Shown here: positions 16,211 through 26,563 of the stretch, in pieces | Layout of the letters: every line of letters begins with the position of its first letter | Position numbering within the stretch: the stretch's first letter is position 1 | Assembly: GCF_017810075.1 (NCBI RefSeq) | Contig: NZ_JADNYK010000012.1 | Location: 1 to 64,000, forward strand | Direction of reading: 5' to 3' | DNA from: Pseudozobellia sp. WGM2 | GTDB lineage: Bacteria > Bacteroidota > Bacteroidia > Flavobacteriales > Flavobacteriaceae | Length of the DNA stretch: 64,000 bases | Notes under the pieces: model-generated | What the model saw: only the letters and a program-made list of their open reading frames with translations | Databases searched by the model: none | What the model was told of the DNA's origin: nothing | Made by a program: the position numbers and the translations under genes

Positions 16211-17902
16211 ATGCAACTTTCGGAACAAGAATTAATTAGAAGGGAAAAATTGAACAAATTGAGGGCAGTAGGTATCGACCCTTATCCCGCTGCACTATAT
16301 CCCGTTAATACCACCTCAAAGAGTGCAAAAGAAGAGTATTCAGAAGGGAAAAAAGTTATTCTTTCCGGAAGGTTGATGTCTCGAAGAATTCAAGGTAAGG
16401 CCTCCTTCGCAGAGTTACAAGATAGCGAAGGTCGTATTCAGGTTTATTTTAACCGTGATGAGATTTGCCCCGATGATGATAAGACCTTTTACAACGATGT
16501 TTATAAGAAATTACTCGACATCGGCGATATTATAGGGGTCGAAGGTGAACTTTTCACTACACAAGTTGGTGAGAAAACGGTATTGGTAAAAAACTTCTCC
16601 CTTTTGAGCAAGTCTTTAAGACCGTTGCCGTTGCCCAAAAAAGATGCGGAAGGTAAAGTATTCGATGAATTCAACGACCCTGAGCAACGATATCGACAGC
16701 GTTATGTTGATTTAGTGGTGAATCCCAAGGTGAAGGAAACTTTCATCAAGCGTACAAAAATCACGAACACCATACGTCAGTTTTACAATGACAAGGGTTA
16801 TCTCGAGGTTGAAACTCCGATTTTACAACCCATACCTGGTGGTGCTTTGGCGAGACCATTTTTGACGCATCACAATGCATTAAATATACCTCTATATTTA
16901 CGTATTGCCAATGAGCTCTATTTAAAACGACTCATCGTCGGTGGCTTCGACGGTGTATATGAATTTTCTAAGGATTTTCGTAATGAGGGAATGGATCGTA
17001 CCCACAACCCTGAATTTACTGTAATGGAACTTTATGTCGCTTATAAAGATTACCATTGGATGATGGACACCACGGAACAACTACTGGAGAAAATAGCAGT
17101 TGAAGCGACGGGAAGCACAAAAGTAACTGTCGGGAAGCACGAAATTGAATTTAAGGCTCCCTACCCTAGAGTTCCTATTTTGGAAGCCATTAAAATTCAT
17201 ACCGGTATCGATGTATCCGGAATGGAGGAAAGCGAACTTCGCGAAACCGCCAAAAATCTTGGTATCGAAGTAGATGATACCATGGGCATCGGTAAGTTGA
17301 TAGATGAAATCTTTGGTGAGAAATGTGAACATAATTACGTACAGCCCACTTTCATTACCGACTATCCGAAAGAGATGAGTCCGCTGACGAAAGAACATCG
17401 TGACAACCCTGCTTTGACAGAAAGGTTCGAACTCATGGTAAATGGTAAAGAATTGGCGAATGCATACTCAGAGTTGAATGACCCGATAGACCAACGAGAA
17501 CGGTTTGAAGAGCAATTAAAACTTTCTGAAAAGGGAGATGATGAGGCTATGTTCATTGATCAAGATTTTTTACGGGCACTTGAGTATGGTATGCCCCCAA
17601 CTTCTGGTATCGGTATCGGTATCGACCGTTTGGTCATGTTGATGACCAATAATTCTTCTATTCAAGAGGTGTTGTTCTTCCCGCAAATGAGACCTGAGAA
17701 AAAGCAGGTAGAACTTACCGATGAAGAAAAAGCTATTGTCGAGCTATTAAAACCTGTAGGAAACATGGATTTGAACGAGCTAAAATCTCAAGCCGGACTC
17801 AGCGGTAAGAAATGGGACAAGTCTATGAAAGCCCTTTCTAAACATGGTTTAATCAAAGTAAATGTTGAGGGAGCAAAGAAATCTGTGGAGTTGAAAGCAT
17901 AA
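16211..17902 (+). CDS. lysS: Lysine--tRNA ligase (class II)
   Basis: Charges tRNA-Lys with lysine in the cytoplasm. 563 residues: N-terminal OB-fold anticodon-binding domain (about 50-150; VILSGRLMSRRIQGKASFAEL), then the class II catalytic core with motif 1 near TIRQFYNDKGYLEVETPILQ, motif 2 FRNEGMDRTHNPEFTVMELY and motif 3 GIGIGIDRLVMLMT. After the normal end (VLFFPQMRPEKK, about residue 500) there is a 60-residue extension with a winged-helix look (LKSQAGLSGKKWDKSMKALS...GLIKV). I recall this form from other Flavobacteriaceae LysS. Single gene ended by a strong terminator. Confidence 0.95.
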   Translation: MQLSEQELIRREKLNKLRAVGIDPYPAALYPVNTTSKSAKEEYSEGKKVILSGRLMSRRIQGKASFAELQDSEGRIQVYFNRDEICPDDDKTFYNDVYKKLLDIGDIIGVEGELFTTQVGEKTVLVKNFSLLSKSLRPLPLPKKDAEGKVFDEFNDPEQRYRQRYVDLVVNPKVKETFIKRTKITNTIRQFYNDKGYLEVETPILQPIPGGALARPFLTHHNALNIPLYLRIANELYLKRLIVGGFDGVYEFSKDFRNEGMDRTHNPEFTVMELYVAYKDYHWMMDTTEQLLEKIAVEATGSTKVTVGKHEIEFKAPYPRVPILEAIKIHTGIDVSGMEESELRETAKNLGIEVDDTMGIGKLIDEIFGEKCEHNYVQPTFITDYPKEMSPLTKEHRDNPALTERFELMVNGKELANAYSELNDPIDQRERFEEQLKLSEKGDDEAMFIDQDFLRALEYGMPPTSGIGIGIDRLVMLMTNNSSIQEVLFFPQMRPEKKQVELTDEEKAIVELLKPVGNMDLNELKSQAGLSGKKWDKSMKALSKHGLIKVNVEGAKKSVELKA

Positions 17903-17924
17903 TTTCTATTGACTATTATATATT

Positions 17925-17955
17925 AAAACAGAGGCCATATGGCCTCTGTTTTTTT
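17925..17955 (+). terminator. lysS terminator
   Basis: AAAACAGAGGCC / GGCCTCTGTTTT with a 4-nt ATAT centre and a run of seven T. The A-run on the left makes it able to work on the minus strand too. Confidence 0.85.
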
Positions 17956-18334
17956 AATGCCTTCAATTTATCTTTAAACTTACTCGAAAACAAAGTGGAG
18001 TTCTGTGTTACAATTCTGTGGCAACAGCGACCCAAATTATCGGCAGATGATAAACTTATGGGCATTGTCACACAAAAATAATTACCTATAATCATCACTT
18101 CAGACTGCTATAATTTTCAGTTTAGATTGAGAAGAGTTTTTTGCACTTACCAGTGCACTGATATTACAAGCCAGTCGACAATCTGCACATTTGCTTTCTT
18201 ATTTTTTTTTGGGAAAATTTTAAGATTCCAAAAAAAAGGGTAATATTCACACAAATAAACTAATGTAAAATTAACGTAATCTTAATTAAAACCCTTCAAA
18301 ATCAGAATTTAACAACTCAATACTCGATTTTTTT
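17956..18334. other. Gene-free 379-bp leader region before susC
   Basis: No credible gene. The 5' part has mixed composition; the last 150 bases are very A/T-rich with poly-T and poly-A tracts (18199-18240). The promoter and leader of the susC operon must lie here but no clear TAnnTTTG box is visible. No anti-sigma/TonB-regulator gene is present in the gap. Confidence 0.5.
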
Positions 18335-21300
18335 ATGAAAACTAACTACAGAAATCAAATCTTATGGGTGCTTTTTTTCTCGTTATTCGGGATTTTCGCA
18401 CACGCCCAAGAAATTAGTATCTCGGGAACACTCTCAGATGACCAAGGCCCTCTGCCTGGGGTAAACATTGTTGAAAAAGGTACCACAAACGGCGTAACTA
18501 CTGACTTTGACGGTAATTATACTATCAGTAATGTCGCCTCAGATGGTATTCTGGTATTCAGCTATGTGGGCTATTTAACGCAAGAATTGGCGGTAGACGG
18601 TAAAGAGACAATAAATGTTAACCTGAAGGCCGACTCCCAAAAATTAGATGAAGTGGTGGTGGTTGGTTATGGTACGGTTAGAAAGAGCGACCTCACGGGA
18701 TCGGTTTCTTCCGTAGATGGTGAAAAACTTAAAGAATTTCCTGTTACTTCAATAGATCAAGGTATACAAGGTAGGGCCGCTGGTGTGCAAGTTTCACAGA
18801 CATCTGCTGCACCTGGAGGCGGTCTGAGCATTAGGGTGCGTGGGGCCAATTCGATAAGCAGCGGTAGCGAACCTTTATATGTCATCGATGGTTTTCCGAT
18901 ATATCCCGATAACAGTTCTGCAGGGGCTGGGGGAAACCGTAGGCCTACTAACGTACTTGCTACCCTGAACCCAAATGACATCGAGTCAATAGAGGTTTTA
19001 AAGGATGCCAGTGGCACAGCAATCTATGGATCCAGAGGTTCTAATGGTGTTGTATTGATTACTACAAAAGCAGGTACTTCAGGAAAACTGAAAATTTCGT
19101 ATGATGGATCATATAGCTTACAGCAACCTGCGAAAAGGCTAGATGTACTCAATGCTACCGATTATGCTCTATATCAAAATCTTCGGGCGGCATCTAGAGG
19201 TATTACAGAACCTTACCCTGATCCCCAATCCTTAGGCCGAGGCACCTACTGGCAAGATGAAATTTTTAGAACTGGTGGTATTTCTAATCATCAACTTTCT
19301 TTCACAGGAGGCAGTGAAAATACTAAATATGCCTTTACCGTCGGCACGTTCAAAAACGAAGGAATCGTTTTAAATTCCGATTTTGGAAGAAACAGTATAC
19401 GCGCAAATATAGATTCTAAAGGTTTTGACGGCAAACTTGTCTTGGGCACCAGAAATACATTCTCTAGAGGTATTACGAATGCCCAGAGTACAGACCGTGG
19501 CGGGCCGGGGGGGCTCACCATTACCGCTATCGGTAGTGACCCAACAGAGGCACCTTTTACCCCAGATGGCAATTACAATTTCTTTCTTTATGATGGACGT
19601 TTTGATATCAACCCCATAGCCGAATCGGCTGAGGCAAGAGATACGGATAAAACCAACCGTATGCTATCCAATACGTTCGTACAATATGAGCTTCTCAAAG
19701 GGCTAAAGGCGAAAACCAGTTTTGGTTTTGATATATTGAACACCAATAGAAGTACCTATTATTCACTTGATACCCGTTTGGGTAGACAAAATAATATTCA
19801 AAAAATAGAAGCGTCAAGAAGTCTTACAAATATACTGAGCGAGAACACCCTATCGTATTCTAGTGAACTGAGCGATGCTATTCGCATGGATGCCCTAGCT
19901 GGTTACACGTACCAAACTGAAACCAACAAGTACACCGAAGCCTCAAGTATGAATTTTACCATAGATGATGAAGATGCCAATCAGCTTGAAGATGGACTTG
20001 AACCTTTAAGACCACAATCTGATCGCATAGAATGGAAATTGGAATCTATACTAGGTCGGTTAAACTTCAGCATATTAGACAAATATCTGATTACCGGTAC
20101 TTTTAGACGAGACGGTTCTTCGAGATTCGGAGCAAATAATAAATGGGCCAATTTTGGGTCGGCAGCAGTTGCTTGGAAGCTAAAGCAAGAGTCATTCATG
20201 GAGAATTTAGATGCGATCAGCGATATGAAACTTAGGTTGAGTTACGGCCTTACGGGAAACTCTGAAATACCACCCTACCGCTCACTTGCATCTCTAGATT
20301 TAGCCAATTATATTCTTGCCGGCCAACTGGTGCCCGGCCTCCGCATAAACCGTATCGCTAACGATGATCTAAAATGGGAAAAAACCGGTCAGTTCGATGT
20401 CGGTCTCGACATAAGTTTCTTAAACAATAGACTTTCTTTCGTTGCAGACTATTATAAAATTAAAACCGACGACCTGCTATTGGAGGTAGCTCTTCCCTCA
20501 AGTATCGGATTCACCAATGCATTGAAAAATTCCGGGGCTCTAGAGAATACCGGTTATGAATTCGCTGTTAACGGAGTTATTGCGAGCTCAGATAATTTTA
20601 AATGGGACATTAATGCCAACATATCCTTCGTACGCAATGAAATTACAGATTTAGGAGATTCCGCTCCTTTTAACAGCGCCAGCCCTAGCGGCCATTTAGG
20701 GATCAGGGGAAGTTGGGTGGATATCGGCGAACCTATAGGAGTATGGAAAGGCCTTACGGCAATAGGAATATGGCAAAGTGAAGAAGAGATTGCCGCCAAC
20801 GCTTCCTTTGGGTTTGATAAGCCCGGTTATGTACGATATGCCGATTTAGATGGTGATGGTGAAATAACTGGAGATGATGAAAGCATCATCGGTGACCCCA
20901 ACCCCGACTTCACTTGGGGCTTATCACAAAATCTATCGTACAAAAATTTCGATCTTGACATCTTCATTCAGGGCTCTCAGGGTAATCAAGTAAGAAACTT
21001 GCAAGCTGCGGAACATGCAGATGGGGTTGGCAACTATAATCAATACTCCGTAGCCTTTGAAGATGCATGGACACCTTCAAATACGGACGCCTCAAGACCG
21101 ATAATAGATGCAAATAGGGAGTTCGCCGATTTTTTTAGGAATTCTTCATTTTTTATTGAGGATGGGTCGTATATTAGGTTACAGAACGTATCTCTAGGTT
21201 ATAATCTACCTGAAATAAGGGGGTTAGAGGCTGCAAGAGTTTATGTCAGTGCCCAAAATCTTTTTGTTATCACAGACTATTCAGGTTATGATCCGGAAGT

Positions 21301-21397
21301 AAATAATTCTGGACAGGACAACCTCAATAGGGCCGACGATTACGATGCCTACCCAAGAGCAAAGACATTTACATTGGGAGTTAATTTAAAGTTTTAA
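18335..21397 (+). CDS. SusC/RagA-type TonB-linked outer membrane transporter
   Basis: A 1020-residue outer-membrane transporter that imports large ligands with energy from TonB. Signal peptide 1-25; carboxypeptidase-regulatory-like domain (about 27-100); the SusC-type TonB-box-like segment EVVVVGYGTVRKSDLTGSV (about 106-124); plug domain with LYVIDGFPI and IEVLKDASGTAIYGSRGSNGVVLITTK; then a 22-strand barrel ending ...KTFTLGVNLKF with terminal Phe. Directly followed (31 bp) by susD. Substrate is unknown: there is no glycoside hydrolase or sulfatase nearby, unlike usual polysaccharide loci. Confidence 0.95.
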   Translation: MKTNYRNQILWVLFFSLFGIFAHAQEISISGTLSDDQGPLPGVNIVEKGTTNGVTTDFDGNYTISNVASDGILVFSYVGYLTQELAVDGKETINVNLKADSQKLDEVVVVGYGTVRKSDLTGSVSSVDGEKLKEFPVTSIDQGIQGRAAGVQVSQTSAAPGGGLSIRVRGANSISSGSEPLYVIDGFPIYPDNSSAGAGGNRRPTNVLATLNPNDIESIEVLKDASGTAIYGSRGSNGVVLITTKAGTSGKLKISYDGSYSLQQPAKRLDVLNATDYALYQNLRAASRGITEPYPDPQSLGRGTYWQDEIFRTGGISNHQLSFTGGSENTKYAFTVGTFKNEGIVLNSDFGRNSIRANIDSKGFDGKLVLGTRNTFSRGITNAQSTDRGGPGGLTITAIGSDPTEAPFTPDGNYNFFLYDGRFDINPIAESAEARDTDKTNRMLSNTFVQYELLKGLKAKTSFGFDILNTNRSTYYSLDTRLGRQNNIQKIEASRSLTNILSENTLSYSSELSDAIRMDALAGYTYQTETNKYTEASSMNFTIDDEDANQLEDGLEPLRPQSDRIEWKLESILGRLNFSILDKYLITGTFRRDGSSRFGANNKWANFGSAAVAWKLKQESFMENLDAISDMKLRLSYGLTGNSEIPPYRSLASLDLANYILAGQLVPGLRINRIANDDLKWEKTGQFDVGLDISFLNNRLSFVADYYKIKTDDLLLEVALPSSIGFTNALKNSGALENTGYEFAVNGVIASSDNFKWDINANISFVRNEITDLGDSAPFNSASPSGHLGIRGSWVDIGEPIGVWKGLTAIGIWQSEEEIAANASFGFDKPGYVRYADLDGDGEITGDDESIIGDPNPDFTWGLSQNLSYKNFDLDIFIQGSQGNQVRNLQAAEHADGVGNYNQYSVAFEDAWTPSNTDASRPIIDANREFADFFRNSSFFIEDGSYIRLQNVSLGYNLPEIRGLEAARVYVSAQNLFVITDYSGYDPEVNNSGQDNLNRADDYDAYPRAKTFTLGVNLKF

Positions 21398-21428
21398 GTA
21401 GTATTAGAATCTTTATAAAAAAAATATT

Positions 21429-22955
21429 ATGAAATTGATTAAAAATTTGACTAAAAAAAGCAAGTGGCTACTAGGTTTTGCAGCTATTTGTTTAATTGCG
21501 GCAAGTTGCTCAGACCTTGATGAAAATCCTGACTTTAGCAGTTCCAACGCTTTCTACAAATCAGAAAACGATGCCCTCACAGCTCTTAATGGAGCTTATG
21601 ACAACTTAGGTCGCGAATGGTTCAATACCATGTATGCCAGATTTTGTTTTGACTGCATATTGGGATATTCGACCGGATACGAAAAACAGCCCTTGAATTA
21701 TGCCTCTGGAGCCTTGACACCTGGCGATGGTGTTTTAGCCTCTTATTGGGACATATCTTATAAGGCGATTAATGATGCCAATAATATAATTACCAACGTT
21801 CCTGACATAGAAATGGATGAGACGAAAAAGAGTAGAATAATAGGGGAAGCAAAATTTCTGAGGGGCTATTTCTATTACCACTTGGCAGTTTATTTCGATG
21901 ATATACCTGTATATACAGAACCAACAACATCATTTGATGCGGCAGCAAGTAATGAAGACGGCAAACAACGAGCCTTAAATCAAGCAATTGCCGATTTCAT
22001 CGATGCGTCGGCTGCATTACCTCCTTCTTATTCCGGTGGGGATCTTGGTCGAGCTACTAAATGGGCCGCTCTAGGATTTCTTTCGAAGACGTATCTTGAA
22101 ACAGGGCAGTTCAATGAAGCTCGTGATGCGGCTGAAAATGTTATCGATAATTCGGGCTTGACCCTATTTGATGATTTCTCATTTAATTTTGATGTTGAAC
22201 ATGAGAATATGGGCGAACGGCTGTTCGAAATTCAGTTTAGCTATGCTGCCGACCCTAACAAGAATTCGAATTTTTTGGCACATTTTTCACCAACAGACTG
22301 GGCCGGACCTGATGCTGAGAATCAGACCGCTGCAGCGGCCGGATGGGCAGACGCCTGGATTTGGGGAGAACCAGAGTTTAGAATGACCTATGATGATGAA
22401 GATGCACGTATACCAGGTACTTTTGTAGAATCATACTATTCTCGAAACGTAAACGATCAGGTAACTTGGGACCCTAATGCCAAGTCTAATTTTGTGGGAA
22501 GCGGAAGTACTGAAAGAACGTATAGAAGCGCCTATGTTGTTAAATACTTGGAGACGGAACCATCTAGCTGGGATAATACGGAGAGAAACTTTCCAGCACT
22601 TAGGCTATCCGACGTTATGTTGGCGCATTCAGAAGCGGCTAACGAAAGTGGACAAGGCGATGCCTATTTAGGTATAAACACTGTTAGGGCCAGAGCGTCT
22701 CTGCCGCCTCTATCCGGATTGTCCAAACAAGACCTTAAAGACGCCATAGTTCAAGAAAGAGCTTGGGAATTTGCTTTTGAAGGACAGACCTTTATTACTC
22801 TAAAAAGGGCCGGTGTGGAATATATTGCCGACTATGTCAACACATATACCAATCGTGCAGCCGATGTCGACGGTCGCAAAGATGCGGTGCTGCCTATTCC
22901 TAATCAAGAGGTAAATGCCAATACGCTCATAGAGCAGAATGCACTTTGGAAATAG
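21429..22955 (+). CDS. SusD/RagB-type nutrient-binding lipoprotein
   Basis: A 508-residue lipoprotein (Cys27, LIAASC-SDLDENPD) that forms the lid over the SusC barrel. TPR-like helices: SENDALTALNGAYDNLG, AKFLRGYFYYHLAVYFDDIPVYTEP (the hallmark SusD block), ALGFLSKTYLETGQFNEA; C-terminal RagB part with RAWEFAFEGQTFITLKR and VLPIPNQEVNANTLIEQN. All SusD signatures are intact. The gene pair is closed by a terminator at 22982. Confidence 0.95.
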   Translation: MKLIKNLTKKSKWLLGFAAICLIAASCSDLDENPDFSSSNAFYKSENDALTALNGAYDNLGREWFNTMYARFCFDCILGYSTGYEKQPLNYASGALTPGDGVLASYWDISYKAINDANNIITNVPDIEMDETKKSRIIGEAKFLRGYFYYHLAVYFDDIPVYTEPTTSFDAAASNEDGKQRALNQAIADFIDASAALPPSYSGGDLGRATKWAALGFLSKTYLETGQFNEARDAAENVIDNSGLTLFDDFSFNFDVEHENMGERLFEIQFSYAADPNKNSNFLAHFSPTDWAGPDAENQTAAAAGWADAWIWGEPEFRMTYDDEDARIPGTFVESYYSRNVNDQVTWDPNAKSNFVGSGSTERTYRSAYVVKYLETEPSSWDNTERNFPALRLSDVMLAHSEAANESGQGDAYLGINTVRARASLPPLSGLSKQDLKDAIVQERAWEFAFEGQTFITLKRAGVEYIADYVNTYTNRAADVDGRKDAVLPIPNQEVNANTLIEQNALWK

Positions 22956-22981
22956 TCATAGTCTTTTGGTGAAAAACAAAA

Positions 22982-23014
22982 AGGGGTCGCATCAAACGAC
23001 CTCTTTCTTTTTTT
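22982..23014 (+). terminator. Terminator after susD
   Basis: Stem AGGGGTCG (22982-22989) / CGACCTCT with one G-T pair and a 7-nt loop, then a T-rich tract. It may attenuate rather than fully separate the downstream genes, which run in the same direction. Confidence 0.65.
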
Positions 23015-23067
23015 GCAATCCTTTCATTTATCGCTAATTTAACCTTCGAAGCTTAATATTTATTTAG

Positions 23068-26000
23068 ATGAATATACGACAGTACTTCCGCTTCTGTATT
23101 AGTAGCCTTTTTATAAGTTTGGTTTTATCCTGTACTTCGAAAACCGATCGACCTCACCAAGATGAATTATCTTTATTATCACTTGTTCCTGCCTCATATT
23201 CTAATGTAAATTTCAGTAACGACCTACCCGAGAACGAATCGATGAACAGTATTCTTTTTGAATACTATCTCAACGGTGCAGGTGTGGCAATCGGTGATTT
23301 TGATAACGACGGCCTTCCAGATCTTTATTTTGCTTCTAATCTAGGTCAGAATAAAATATACCTCAACAAAGGAAATCTTAAGTTCGAAGACGTTACCGTG
23401 AAATCTGGTGCTGGGGGATCAAAAGGATGGTCGACCGGAGTTACGACTATTGATATCAACAATGATGGTCTTTTAGATATCTATGTCTGTCGCGCCGGAA
23501 GATTTTCCGATAAAAGTCTAAGCAAAAATGAACTTTTTGTTAATCAGGGTATAGTCAACGGCATACCTGTTTTTGAAGAAGAAGCCTCTATATATGGCTT
23601 GGATTATCAAGGTTACTCGACCCAGGCTGCATTTTTCGATTATGATAAAGATGGTGACCTGGACATGTATCTGCTTAATCATAATGTTTATGTGGGTGTG
23701 AAAGGAAGTTTTGAAGAATTAAAATCTCAAAAAGCACCTTTGGTGGGTGACATTCTTTTTAAAAATGATAACGGAAAATTCGTAGATGTCTCCGAGTCGG
23801 CCGGTATTTATCAAAACCCTATAGGTTATGGCTTAGGTATTTCCGTAGGTGACCTAAACAACGATGGTTGGCCAGATCTCTATATCGGCAATGATTACAG
23901 CGAACATGATTATATATACCTTAACAATACCGACGGCACCTTTACCGAAAGTATAAAACAAACTACTGGTCATATCTCGAACTATTCAATGGGGAACGAT
24001 ATTTCCGATTTCAATAACGATGGCCTTCTCGATATAGTAACATTAGATATGGTGGCAGAAGACAACTATGGTATAAAAACAAGCATGTCGGGCATGAACC
24101 CCGATAAATTCTATGCGCATGTGAATCAAGGCCTACACTATCAGTATATGTACAATACATTGCAGCTTAATACAGGTATTGATTATGGCATGCGACCTAA
24201 GTTTTCCGATATCGGTCAGCTTGCCGGGGTATCAAATACGGGTTGGGGTTGGGGCCCCCTATTCATGGATTTGGATAATGATGGTCTTCAAGACCTTTTC
24301 GTTTCAAACGGTATTAAACGTGATTTTAGAAACAATGACTTTAACACCTATCGGCGTAATAAGGAAGCGGAAATAATTAGTAACCCAAATCTCGATAAAA
24401 AGACCGTACTGAGAGATTTGATCTCTAAAATGCCATCACGTAGAGAAGTTAATTATGTATACAGAAATATGGGCAACCTCAAATTTTCCGACCAAAGTGA
24501 AGAATGGGGTCTTTCGTTGCCAAGTTGCTCCAATGGGGCGGCCTATAGCGACCTCGATAATGATGGTGACCTTGACTTAGTGCTCAATAATTCTGATACC
24601 CTAGCCTTTGTATATAAGAATAACAGTGTGGAAAAAAAATTGGCTAATTATCTAAAAGTTAATCTAAAAGGGAACAAAAGTAATTTAAATGGCATTGGCA
24701 CAAGAGTATCTATTAAAATAAAAAATAAACAACAGCTTCGAGAACATTACAACACTAGAGGGTTTCAATCAGCCGTTGGCAATGCCATGCATTTTGGCCT
24801 TGGAAAAGTAACGCTGATTGATACGCTAGAGGTAACATGGTCTGACGGCCGTAAACAGCGAATGACTAATATCGAATCTAATCAACAAATAACTTTGGAA
24901 TATAAAAATGCAAGAGCTGAGGGTATAGCAAAAAAAGATTTCAACCCCACCTTTATTCCGTTCAATGGTGTTTTAGATATTGAACATATTGAAAATGAAT
25001 TTAACGATTTTAAACGGGAAAGTCTTCTACCTCATAAAATGTCACAGTTCGGCCCGGGCTTTGCCATTGGTGATGTTAACGGTGACGGCACCGATGATTT
25101 TTTCTTAGGGCAGTCAATGGGTACAACGCCAAGTTTATACTTGCAAAGAGAATCAGGCACATTTGAGGAAAGTATTCAAAATGACTTTCGTTTTGCCGAG
25201 CATAAAGAAAATGTGGCCGCTCATTTTTTTGATGCCGATGACGATGGAGATTTAGATTTATATGTGGTCAATGGTAGCAATGAATCAGAAAATCCGGAAA
25301 GTTATAGAGACCAACTATTTAAAAATGAAGGAGGTATTTTTAGGTTACAGAAGAATTCATTACCCGTTTCTTCTGTTAGCGGAAGTTGTGTTGTGCCTTT
25401 TGATTTCGATGGCGATGGTGATATAGATCTTTTCGTTGGTGGAAGACAGGTGCCAGGCAAATATCCTTATTCCGCCGACAGTCAACTCTTAATGAATGTC
25501 AGTTCAAAAGAAAAAATCGCTTTTAATGATGTTACAAAAGAAATAGCGCCCATGTTACAAGACTTTGGTATGGTCAGCGATGCAATCTGGGCCGATATTG
25601 ATAACGATACCCGTAGCGACCTTATCATTGTTGGAGAATGGATGACGCCTAAAATTTTGAAAAACATGAATGACGGTTTTCAAGATGTAACCTCAGATGC
25701 TAATCTTCATAATGAGACAGGATGGTGGAACTGCATTTCCTCCGCTGATTTTGATGGGGATGGTGACATGGATCTCGTTGCAGGTAATCTCGGCCTGAAC
25801 TATAAATACAAGGCAAACACTGCAAAACCATTTGAGGTCTATGCCGCCGATTTTGATGATTCAGGTAGCATAGACATTGTATTGGGTTACCACGATCAAG
25901 AAGAGTTATATCCGCTAAGGGGCCGGCAATGCTCTTCTGATCAAATGCCATTTATCAAAGATAAGTTTCCAACCTACGATAGTTTCGGAAAGGCCACCAT

Positions 26001-26445
26001 GGCCGAAGTATTTGGTAAGGAAAAACTGAGCCAAGCCGTGAACTATAAAGCTAATAATTTTGCGACCTGCTACTTTGAAAACAAGGGCGGAAAATTTAAA
26101 AAAACCGAATTACCTATGCTTGCCCAGATTTCCTCCGTTAATGATATCGCCATAGACGATTATACTAATAACGGAAATCTAGATATACTCATTGCAGGCA
26201 ACAATTATGCTGCGGAGGTCGAAACTCCACGAAACGACGCATCTTATGGTTTATTACTTGAGGGCGATGGCATGGGGAATTTCAAAACTGTAACACCTGA
26301 GAAAAGTGGTTTATTAATTCAAGGGGAGGTGAGGCACATAGAGCCGATCAATCTAATAAACAAAATGCAAAAATCTCTTATTTTCGTGAAGAACAATGCA
26401 CCTGCCGAGGTCTATTTCAATCAGATGTATCCTTCATCAAAGTAA
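23068..26445 (+). CDS. Large FG-GAP/VCBS-repeat lipoprotein with UnbV/ASPIC domain
   Basis: A 1125-residue lipoprotein (Cys22, SLVLSC-TSKT). About fourteen FG-GAP-type calcium-binding loops are visible, such as GDFDNDGLPDLYFAS, DYDKDGDLDMYLLNH, DLNNDGWPDLYIGND, DLDNDGLQDLFVSNG and DFDGDGDIDLFVGGR, forming integrin-like propeller blades on either side of a UnbV/ASPIC domain (about 525-610; GIGTRVSIKIKNKQ..., MHFGLGKV.TLEVTWSDGRKQ). Proteins of this architecture are common beside SusC/SusD in Bacteroidota and also in Planctomycetes and Verrucomicrobia. The role is unproven: binding or presenting a ligand at the surface is likely. Same direction as susCD. Confidence 0.85.
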   Translation: MNIRQYFRFCISSLFISLVLSCTSKTDRPHQDELSLLSLVPASYSNVNFSNDLPENESMNSILFEYYLNGAGVAIGDFDNDGLPDLYFASNLGQNKIYLNKGNLKFEDVTVKSGAGGSKGWSTGVTTIDINNDGLLDIYVCRAGRFSDKSLSKNELFVNQGIVNGIPVFEEEASIYGLDYQGYSTQAAFFDYDKDGDLDMYLLNHNVYVGVKGSFEELKSQKAPLVGDILFKNDNGKFVDVSESAGIYQNPIGYGLGISVGDLNNDGWPDLYIGNDYSEHDYIYLNNTDGTFTESIKQTTGHISNYSMGNDISDFNNDGLLDIVTLDMVAEDNYGIKTSMSGMNPDKFYAHVNQGLHYQYMYNTLQLNTGIDYGMRPKFSDIGQLAGVSNTGWGWGPLFMDLDNDGLQDLFVSNGIKRDFRNNDFNTYRRNKEAEIISNPNLDKKTVLRDLISKMPSRREVNYVYRNMGNLKFSDQSEEWGLSLPSCSNGAAYSDLDNDGDLDLVLNNSDTLAFVYKNNSVEKKLANYLKVNLKGNKSNLNGIGTRVSIKIKNKQQLREHYNTRGFQSAVGNAMHFGLGKVTLIDTLEVTWSDGRKQRMTNIESNQQITLEYKNARAEGIAKKDFNPTFIPFNGVLDIEHIENEFNDFKRESLLPHKMSQFGPGFAIGDVNGDGTDDFFLGQSMGTTPSLYLQRESGTFEESIQNDFRFAEHKENVAAHFFDADDDGDLDLYVVNGSNESENPESYRDQLFKNEGGIFRLQKNSLPVSSVSGSCVVPFDFDGDGDIDLFVGGRQVPGKYPYSADSQLLMNVSSKEKIAFNDVTKEIAPMLQDFGMVSDAIWADIDNDTRSDLIIVGEWMTPKILKNMNDGFQDVTSDANLHNETGWWNCISSADFDGDGDMDLVAGNLGLNYKYKANTAKPFEVYAADFDDSGSIDIVLGYHDQEELYPLRGRQCSSDQMPFIKDKFPTYDSFGKATMAEVFGKEKLSQAVNYKANNFATCYFENKGGKFKKTELPMLAQISSVNDIAIDDYTNNGNLDILIAGNNYAAEVETPRNDASYGLLLEGDGMGNFKTVTPEKSGLLIQGEVRHIEPINLINKMQKSLIFVKNNAPAEVYFNQMYPSSK

Positions 26446-26563
26446 AGTATTGTTAGGTCTATACGATTAAGTTACTCTTTAAAACCGCCTATAATTTCTT
26501 AACTTTAATCCATCTATTTTTCTGGGGTGCTTTTGCGCTTGAATATTGCTTATCTTATTACAA

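Noticed and set aside
17916-18098. 60-residue minus-strand open frame after lysS
   Set aside because: It runs through the lysS terminator, has no signal or domain and shows random composition.
26546-26563. Earlier TTG start of the DUF1549/DUF1553 protein
   Set aside because: It adds six residues before the signal sequence; the ATG at 26564 fits better.
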